NCBI GenBank assembly: GCA_903824785.1
Contig: CAIJYD010000111.1
Location: 1 to 64,000, forward strand
DNA from: an uncultured Bacteroidota bacterium
Lineage (GTDB): Bacteria; Bacteroidota; Bacteroidia; Bacteroidales; VadinHA17
Length of the DNA: 64,000 nt
Direction: 5' to 3'
Shown here: positions 58,273-64,000 of the stretch, one piece after another
Numbering within the stretch: position 1 is the first letter of the stretch
Layout of the letters: each line of letters opens with the position of its first letter
The notes under the pieces: generated by a model
Seen by the model: only the letters and a program-made list of their open reading frames with translations
What the model was told of the DNA's origin: nothing
Database searches by the model: none
Made by a program: the position numbers and the translations under genes

Positions 58273-59234
58273 TTTTCAGGTAAAGTATAGAAATTATAAG
58301 TTATTGTCCAACTGAATTCCTGTCCCGGATCAACCGTTATTTTAACGTATGGTTCGGGACATAATGTTGTTGTACAGCACCAGAATGCCAGTTTCATTAA
58401 TGGTTTGTCGCAGGTAATCCTGACACCAGCCCCGGCATTACTGTTTTCAATTCTGATATCGTAATCCTCTTTTCCTGTACCAAATCCTCCGAGAGCTCCA
58501 CAGTAAACCGTTTCGTTATTTACAAGATTTCTCAGATACCCTATTTCATTACCCTTCATTTCGGCAAGTACACCAAAGTCGGTACCTTCTCCATTTAGCT
58601 TGAACGGGAACTTAACGGTATATCCGGGGCCGATTGGCTGCTTGTCGAGCATAAAGAAATTATGATTATATCCGCTGGTTTCAATAGTCCTTTTGCCAGT
58701 GTTTTTCAGTGTGTGTATAATAACCATCTCAGGCTTGTCTTTTGTGAGCTTTACGGTCTTTTCGTACTGATATGAATAGGCAGGATCTTTCAGCTCATGA
58801 ATAAATTTGATCTGGTCAGCTTGCTTTTTCACCTTCCATTTTCCGTAGTTTAATACAGGGTATGTTCTGCTGAACGTATAAGGCTTGTCATCAGGTTTGG
58901 AAAGAACGCCTACTCCTATCTTAACAAAGCTGCCTCCAGGATTGGTCTCATTATAGTCTAACGGAGCATACTCTTCAGAGGGCCCCATAACAGACTCATG
59001 AGATTTCGGGTCATAAACCTTGAACCATTTTCCGAAATAGTTATGACCCTTGTAAACCAGGCTCTCAATATTTCCTGAATAGTCAAATCGTGTTCCCTGC
59101 GAAAACCCGTTCAGGGAATCGGGAAGGTACATTCTGGCATTAATTAAGCCGTTGCTTATCTCTGCCTGTGGGTATTTAACAATTGTCATAGCCAATAAAG
59201 TTAAACCTGGTAATAAAAAAAATAATTTTTTCAA
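58269..59234 (-). CDS. Exported protein with galactose-mutarotase-like fold
   Basis: The N terminus (KKLFFLLPGLTLLAMTIVKYP) is a signal peptide. The mature 300 residues show the beta-rich pattern of aldose 1-epimerase-like proteins: NARMYLPDSLNGFSQGTRFDY, YSYQYEKTVKLT, NTGKRTIETSGYNHNFFML, and PEPYVKITVDPGQEFSWTITY. An Asn-His pair in SGYNHNFF corresponds to a substrate-binding His of mutarotases. It may epimerise or bind a sugar; the exact function is unknown. It is downstream of the UxuA-like gene on the same strand by 41 bases. Confidence 0.6.
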   Translation of the reverse strand: MKKLFFLLPGLTLLAMTIVKYPQAEISNGLINARMYLPDSLNGFSQGTRFDYSGNIESLVYKGHNYFGKWFKVYDPKSHESVMGPSEEYAPLDYNETNPGGSFVKIGVGVLSKPDDKPYTFSRTYPVLNYGKWKVKKQADQIKFIHELKDPAYSYQYEKTVKLTKDKPEMVIIHTLKNTGKRTIETSGYNHNFFMLDKQPIGPGYTVKFPFKLNGEGTDFGVLAEMKGNEIGYLRNLVNNETVYCGALGGFGTGKEDYDIRIENSNAGAGVRITCDKPLMKLAFWCCTTTLCPEPYVKITVDPGQEFSWTITYNFYTLPEN

Positions 59235-59275
59235 TTTTTCTACGTTTTAAGTTACTGAATAAGTGCGATATACCC

Positions 59276-60427
59276 TTAGCCATTCTTATAAACTGCTTCA
59301 ATTAGTCCTCGTATATATCCTGCTGCATACAGGCTTCCCAAAGCGCTGTAACCCGGACGTTCGTTACTGTCACCTGCCATTGTCGGAACATGATCGGGAC
59401 GTAATGGCCCTTTGAAACCGATTTCAATATATGCCTTCATTGCGGCATACATATCAATCTGGCCTTCATCATGAAAAGTCTCCACAAAGTTCATTTTGCC
59501 ACCTCTCACATTTCTGAAATGGACAAAATGGATAAGGTTCCTCTTCCCAAAATATTTAACCAGAGCGGGGATATCCTCGCCCATCAGAGAGAAGTTACCC
59601 TGGCACATTGTAAGTCCGTTATTCGGACTGGGGTAAATATCAGCCATACGCTTAAAAGCATCTGCTGTAGTCATGATCCGCGAAATGCCTCTTATACTGT
59701 CAACCTGAGGGTCATCGGGATGCATGGCAAGTTTTATTCCGCTTTTTTCTGCCTCCGGAACAACAGCTTTAAGAAAATATTCAAGATTTTTCCACAGGCT
59801 CTCTTTTGAAACTTCACCATACGGAGTTAATGACTGATCTTTGATATCTTCATTATCAAAAGCTGTCATTAAGGCGCCGCCGCGGCCGGGCCGGTCCATT
59901 GTAGTACGTGCCCAGCTTATTACAGGCATCCAGTTATAGCAGACAGTATCAATTCCAGCTTTTGAAAGGTTTTTCATGAAAGTGATGAAGTTAGAGATCT
60001 CTTCATCCCTCCCTTTCAGACCAAGTTTTGTTTTTTCAGAAAGTGCAGGCGGTCCTTCAATTACCTCCAGTTTCAATCCCGCTTTTTCCCAGGCGTTTTT
60101 TACTCCCAAAATGGCTTCATAATCCCAGGGATTTACATTTTGCAATCCGGCCTCACTCGGATTTATTCCACCTACGGCTCCAAGAACATTAAGCTGTTTT
60201 CCAAATTGAACTTTTCTTTTTTCAGCTTCAATGCCTCCGAAATATGCAAAGCACATTTTAATACCTGCATCCTGAACATATTTTTCCGGCTTCCCGCTGC
60301 CTGCCGGTGATGAATTCTTTTCATACGATGGTCCGGTAATTCCTGATGCAGCCTGATTTATTCCCACCACAGACAATGCAGCCAGTGCGGTGGTTTTTTT
60401 TATGAATTCTCTTCGATTATTTTTCAT
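59276..60427 (-). CDS. Tat-exported UxuA/mannonate-dehydratase-like TIM-barrel protein
   Basis: A Tat signal starts the chain: NNRREFIKKTTALAALSVVG. The barrel resembles mannonate dehydratase UxuA: YNWMPVISWARTT, LAMHPDDP, RNLIHFVHFRNVR, ETFHDEGQIDM and LRPDHVPTMAGD, with the His and Asp residues that bind Mn or Fe in the family. UxuA converts D-mannonate to 2-keto-3-deoxygluconate in the cytoplasm. A Tat-exported copy is unusual and may act on a related sugar acid or keto-sugar. It shares a transcript with the mutarotase-like gene. A TAnnTTTG box precedes it. Confidence 0.82.
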   Translation of the reverse strand: MKNNRREFIKKTTALAALSVVGINQAASGITGPSYEKNSSPAGSGKPEKYVQDAGIKMCFAYFGGIEAEKRKVQFGKQLNVLGAVGGINPSEAGLQNVNPWDYEAILGVKNAWEKAGLKLEVIEGPPALSEKTKLGLKGRDEEISNFITFMKNLSKAGIDTVCYNWMPVISWARTTMDRPGRGGALMTAFDNEDIKDQSLTPYGEVSKESLWKNLEYFLKAVVPEAEKSGIKLAMHPDDPQVDSIRGISRIMTTADAFKRMADIYPSPNNGLTMCQGNFSLMGEDIPALVKYFGKRNLIHFVHFRNVRGGKMNFVETFHDEGQIDMYAAMKAYIEIGFKGPLRPDHVPTMAGDSNERPGYSALGSLYAAGYIRGLIEAVYKNG

Positions 60428-60470
60428 CTTTTACAGGTATAATAAACTAATTTAAATTTAAAAAATCACT

Positions 60471-60478
60471 CAAATTTA
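60471..60478 (-). promoter_or_regulatory. Bacteroidota -7 box for the UxuA-like gene
   Basis: Reads TAAATTTG on the minus strand, 44 bases before the start at 60427. Confidence 0.45.
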
Positions 60479-60513
60479 TCGGACATAACTGTTCATCCTC
60501 AAATGGTTAACTG

Positions 60514-62277
60514 TTATTTCTTTTTCTTTCCTGAAACCATATTTTTCACGAGGGTATCCGGGATGGAAATAAGTTCTATGCCTGTTGAGGAACCAAGGTT
60601 GCGGGAATATTGTTTTTCTCCTGCATTATTCCAATGTTCATGCACACCCAGGCTGGATAATGGCTTCCCGCTCTTATCCGGATCGTACAAAATTCCATCG
60701 GGCCAGTTGGAGGATTCAGCTGCCTGATGAAGGTAGTCATCAACTCCGTTAATATTCGGGGCGGCCGATGGTTCACTATTCGATGCCGCATGCTTATTAA
60801 TCCCATCCCATTCGGTTCGCAGGAAATCAAAACATACCGACTCCAGGGCTACCTGATCCTGGGAGACAAAAATGGAGCTGGACCAGTCATTGTAGAATGG
60901 AGCCATAAAGTATCTTACAGGACCTTTTGTTTCAACCGCTCCTCCACCAAACAAGCCATCGACCAGATAGAGCATTGTATTCTTTCCCAGATATTTACTG
61001 CCCATAAGATCAACAAGGACACGATACTTGTGATACCCTGAATTGGAACCAAGAGTGCCTCGTGGAGTAATAAGAGAATAGTGAAGATGACCTGCTGTAG
61101 GTCGTGCCTGCGAACCAAAATGATTCTTTGCAGTTAATGAAATACCTGCTGCATAATGAGGCTTCAGGTTTGCAACATTAATTAAATAACCGGCCTTTTC
61201 AACTATATCGTAAAGCTTATCACTCAGCTTCTTATCTGAGTAAAAAAGAAGGGTATCAGCTGAGGCGCTGATAAGGGTGCGTCCGTGCATAGAAGAGAAT
61301 TTATCGATGTAAACAACACGCGGAAATTCTGCAAACCAGACTTCATAATTATGTCCGTAGATATCGGTCATGGGATCTCCGACTGCAATATCTGCCTGAT
61401 CAACACCTGCTTCGTTTACAAGTTCCCTCAATAATTCCAGAACAACATAAGGGTTTGTTTCTGTTGTTCCGAAGCTGCTTGTTTTCCGCTCTCCTCCCGG
61501 TTTAAAAACCAAAGGATAGTTGTATCCGTTGTTTTTATCCTCCTGGCTTAATAACCAGCGGGAAGTTCCCTGGTTTATCTTGATAAGGATTTTTTCACCT
61601 TTTGCATATCCCCTCTTTTTCTGATACTTGTTTTGGTTATGATAACGGAAAAGAACATCCCATGCGTCTGCCACAGAATTTTTTCCCGTAAGCCGGGTAA
61701 TAGAATTACGTATCATTCCCTGTACAACATCCTTGTTGGTATTTTCAGGTTTGAAATACCAGTCTTTTGATGAAAAATCGTTAATGCAATTTTCATTCGT
61801 AGCCTTCGGATCCCAGATCCATACTACCCGTCCGGGATTTACCCCCATAGGTTTACCAAAAGGCTGATTCGGACCATCATCGGGCCCGGTTGCAGCTAAC
61901 CCTGCCGCAGCAGAGTTCTGAGTACCGTGGGTAAGTGAAAAAAACAGTCCTGCTATGGCAACTGTAAGGAACAAACCGGTAGCTAAATATCGGCCACGGA
62001 GAATATTTTGTTTTGCCTTCCTGAATGCCAGGGTAACCCCTCCAAGGGTAAGGAGATATACAACAAACCCGGACATAAAAGGAGCTGCTACCTGCATACA
62101 GGGATAGGAAGCCCGGGATGGTTTTGGTATAACCCGTATTAAAAACCAAATGGTTGAGGCTATCCCCATAAAGAATAATAACAAGCGCGGAGGAAAATTA
62201 TGAACTTCCATCCAGTCTCTGATTTTATTGAATTTTGCTTTCACCTTCCGTGTGTTAAACCAGGATATTTTTTTCAT
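60514..62277 (-). CDS. DUF362-domain membrane-anchored protein
   Basis: Three hydrophobic helices (about 32-50, 66-84, 95-115) precede a large soluble domain of the DUF362 type: AKGEKILIKINQGTSRWLL, NPYVVLELLRELVNEAGV with the family's GDPMTD, then LINVANLKPHYAAGISLTAKNHFG and VDGLFGG. DUF362 often comes with 4Fe-4S ligands; here I see no clear Cys cluster. The function of the family is not known. The orientation is the same as the UxuA-like gene, separated by 86 bases. A TAnnTTTG box is 27 bases before the start. Confidence 0.78.
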   Translation of the reverse strand: MKKISWFNTRKVKAKFNKIRDWMEVHNFPPRLLLFFMGIASTIWFLIRVIPKPSRASYPCMQVAAPFMSGFVVYLLTLGGVTLAFRKAKQNILRGRYLATGLFLTVAIAGLFFSLTHGTQNSAAAGLAATGPDDGPNQPFGKPMGVNPGRVVWIWDPKATNENCINDFSSKDWYFKPENTNKDVVQGMIRNSITRLTGKNSVADAWDVLFRYHNQNKYQKKRGYAKGEKILIKINQGTSRWLLSQEDKNNGYNYPLVFKPGGERKTSSFGTTETNPYVVLELLRELVNEAGVDQADIAVGDPMTDIYGHNYEVWFAEFPRVVYIDKFSSMHGRTLISASADTLLFYSDKKLSDKLYDIVEKAGYLINVANLKPHYAAGISLTAKNHFGSQARPTAGHLHYSLITPRGTLGSNSGYHKYRVLVDLMGSKYLGKNTMLYLVDGLFGGGAVETKGPVRYFMAPFYNDWSSSIFVSQDQVALESVCFDFLRTEWDGINKHAASNSEPSAAPNINGVDDYLHQAAESSNWPDGILYDPDKSGKPLSSLGVHEHWNNAGEKQYSRNLGSSTGIELISIPDTLVKNMVSGKKKK

Positions 62278-62610
62278 AATTTATCGTATGATTTTTAACT
62301 GTTCAAATATAAAAAAGTCCGCCCGAATAATCAGGGACAAGCTAAAACAATTTTTACCCAATCGATTGTTTGAGATAATAATAAATGTTAAATTTGGTTT
62401 CATGTTCTGCAAGCTTCATCCGGGGCTGAAGGGATGCTCTTTTGTGAAAGAGTTTCATTTATTGGGGTATATTTCAGGTCTGTTGTCGTTCCGAGGGTGT
62501 TAATATAATAACAGACATCTTATGACAGGTTTAACTGAGTGTTTTTGTTAAGGTTTTATATTTAATTTCCGGGTCCTGCTATCATATTAAAAATTAATAA
62601 TTTCCTGAAA
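62278..62610. other. 333-bp divergent intergenic region
   Basis: Holds the minus-strand promoter of the DUF362 gene (62304-62311) and the unseen promoter of the oxidoreductase gene. The frame at 62228-62503 is without coding signs. No hairpin or repeat of note. Confidence 0.45.
62304..62311 (-). promoter_or_regulatory. Bacteroidota -7 box for the DUF362 gene
   Basis: Reads TATATTTG on the minus strand, exact match, 27 bases before the start at 62277. Confidence 0.45.
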
Positions 62611-64000
62611 ATGTCAACATCAAAAAAATTTAACCGTCGTGAATTTCTGGGATCAGCTGCCGCTGCTTCCCTTGCCTTCACAGTTGTACCAAGACAAGTA
62701 CTTGGAGGACCCGGCTACGTAGCCCCCAGCGATAAGCTCACACTGGGATATATCGGTTGCGGCACGCAGGGTTTAAGAGAAATGGCTGCTTTAATAACCA
62801 ACCCTGCACTGCAGATTGTAGCTGTATGTGATCCGAATAAAACCAGTACGGATTATGTTGACTGGTCGGCTGACAGTGTTCGTAACAGCATCCGCACCGC
62901 CCTAGGTGACAACTCATGGGGAGAAGGAATTAAAGGAATTCCCGGTGGCAGGGACATTGGACAGGAATTCGTTCAGAAATACTATGGAAAATCAAAAGAC
63001 TCAGGCTCTTACAAAGGTTGTACTTCCTATGAAGATTACCGTGAATTACTGGAAAAAGAGAGCGATCTGAATGCCATTAAGATAATGACACCCGATCATC
63101 TCCATGCATCAGTTGCCTTAGCCTCTATGAAAAAGGGAAAACATGTTGTTACTCACAAACCAATTGCCAACAGAATGTATGAGGCAAAGCTGACAATAGA
63201 TACAGCCCGGAAAACAGGTATGAGCACACATCTTCTGGCATACAGCAAAAGACCCGGATATGATATTATTAAAAAGTGGATCGACGATGGAAATATTGGA
63301 GAGCTGAAAGAAATTCATAACTGGTCGAACAGGCCGATGTGGCCTCAGTGGCAGACCAATCCGACTGATCTGCCGCCTGTACCAAAGAACTTTAACTGGG
63401 ATTTATGGCTGGGACCGGTTCCTGATCGTCCTTATCATCCGAACTACACACACGCTGTATTTCGTGGCTGGTACGATTTTGGTGCCGGAAGTATTGCAGA
63501 CATGGGTCATTACAGCCTTTTTCCTCTATTCCTTACACTTGGAATAACTACACCGGCTGAAAGTGCCGAAGCATATGCCACTACCACCTGCACTTTGCAG
63601 AATAAGATCTCTACCGGCGTAAAAAATGACGTTGCATTTCCGTTATCGTGTATAATTCGTTTCAGGTTCAAGGCTCAGGCCGCTTTGAAACCATTTGATC
63701 TCTTCTGGTATGACGGGGGAATGAAACCTCAGACTCCTGATGAACTCTGGAAAGAAGGAAAGTCATTGTCACCCGAAGGAATGATGTTTATCGGCGACAA
63801 AGGAAAAATAGTTGCTGAGTTCAGAGGTGAAAATCCGGTACTCTTCTCCAAAGATAAAGTGGTTAAACCTGAGGAAACAGCTCAACCTGCTGCAAGGCAA
63901 AACAGTAACGATGTATGGATCAACTCGTTTAAAGATAAAACCCAGTCGCCCGGAAGCTTTATTTATGCAGGACCGGTAACTGAGACTATTCTGCTGGGAG
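62611..64000 (+). CDS. Tat-exported Gfo/Idh/MocA-family oxidoreductase, cut by window end
   Basis: The first 463 codons are in the window and no stop is seen. A Tat signal begins it: KKFNRREFLGSAAAASLAF. The NAD(P)-binding motif GYIGCGTQG follows at residues 46-54, then VAVCDPN. The catalytic-type loop is VVTHKPIANRMYEA, with Lys in the place of the family's E-K-P Lys. C-terminal sequence includes WDLWLGPVPDRPYHPNY and FGAGSIADMGHYSLFP, common in GH109-like and inositol-type members. The enzyme probably oxidises a sugar to a 3-keto-sugar outside the cytoplasm, as expected for a partner of the DUF1080 hydrolase. A bound cofactor would be needed there. Confidence 0.85.
   Translation, partial: MSTSKKFNRREFLGSAAAASLAFTVVPRQVLGGPGYVAPSDKLTLGYIGCGTQGLREMAALITNPALQIVAVCDPNKTSTDYVDWSADSVRNSIRTALGDNSWGEGIKGIPGGRDIGQEFVQKYYGKSKDSGSYKGCTSYEDYRELLEKESDLNAIKIMTPDHLHASVALASMKKGKHVVTHKPIANRMYEAKLTIDTARKTGMSTHLLAYSKRPGYDIIKKWIDDGNIGELKEIHNWSNRPMWPQWQTNPTDLPPVPKNFNWDLWLGPVPDRPYHPNYTHAVFRGWYDFGAGSIADMGHYSLFPLFLTLGITTPAESAEAYATTTCTLQNKISTGVKNDVAFPLSCIIRFRFKAQAALKPFDLFWYDGGMKPQTPDELWKEGKSLSPEGMMFIGDKGKIVAEFRGENPVLFSKDKVVKPEETAQPAARQNSNDVWINSFKDKTQSPGSFIYAGPVTETILLG

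Overview
The window looks like a chromosomal segment of a Bacteroidota member, probably of the Bacteroidales/Marinilabiliales type. Three things point there: many start regions carry the Bacteroidota -7 box TAnnTTTG; many products have lipoprotein or Sec/Tat export signals; and the content is dominated by exported glycoside hydrolases, peptidases and small lipoproteins. No SusC/SusD pair, rRNA, tRNA, CRISPR array, transposase or phage gene was seen. Taxonomy is inferred from content only.

Left edge to 12.8 kb: a 168-bp hairpin-rich tandem repeat runs off the left end and abuts fabF. Then come a GH5 lipoprotein with an inserted domain, a cupin-type XRE regulator with an acyl-CoA synthetase, an exported amidohydrolase with a GH127 arabinofuranosidase-like enzyme, and a row of minus-strand genes (rhlE helicase, small membrane protein, SDR, SOUL haem-binding protein).

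13 to 31 kb: a GH38-type alpha-mannosidase, a minus-strand set (GMC oxidoreductase with a ferredoxin-like Cys motif, overlapping aldehyde dehydrogenase, membrane metallophosphoesterase), a plus-strand set (exported Nif3-like protein, ThuA-like protein, TspO-like membrane protein), a 9-bp minisatellite, an NAD(P)-binding protein, a very large DUF5107-TPR secreted protein, and a convergent GH2 beta-galactosidase whose catalytic barrel is interrupted by a LamG domain.

31.5 to 39 kb is a peptidase block: an M16 lipoprotein, a TldD with a Tat signal, a TldE without one, and an M1 aminopeptidase. 39 to 49 kb is mixed: type II NADH dehydrogenase, GNAT, two small lipoproteins, a YfcC transporter, two tandem paralogous secreted proteins of unknown function, an MBL-fold hydrolase, a cold-shock protein with a Lys-rich extension, an MFS transporter and a DODA-type dioxygenase.

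49 to 57 kb: an M28 peptidase apparently fused to an outer-membrane beta-barrel, small unknown genes, a lipoprotein with an internal duplication, a 5'-truncated gene remnant, a second M28 peptidase, an exported rhodanese, a fatty-acid desaturase and a PUA-like protein. 57.6 kb to the right edge holds a probable extracytoplasmic sugar-conversion module: DUF1080 (3-keto-disaccharide hydrolase family), a mutarotase-fold protein, a Tat-exported UxuA-like enzyme, a DUF362 membrane protein, and a Tat-exported Gfo/Idh/MocA oxidoreductase cut by the window end.

Convergent genes are packed very tightly, often overlapping at their 3' ends. Few clear intrinsic terminators exist; two good ones are at about 34.45 kb and 44.72 kb.
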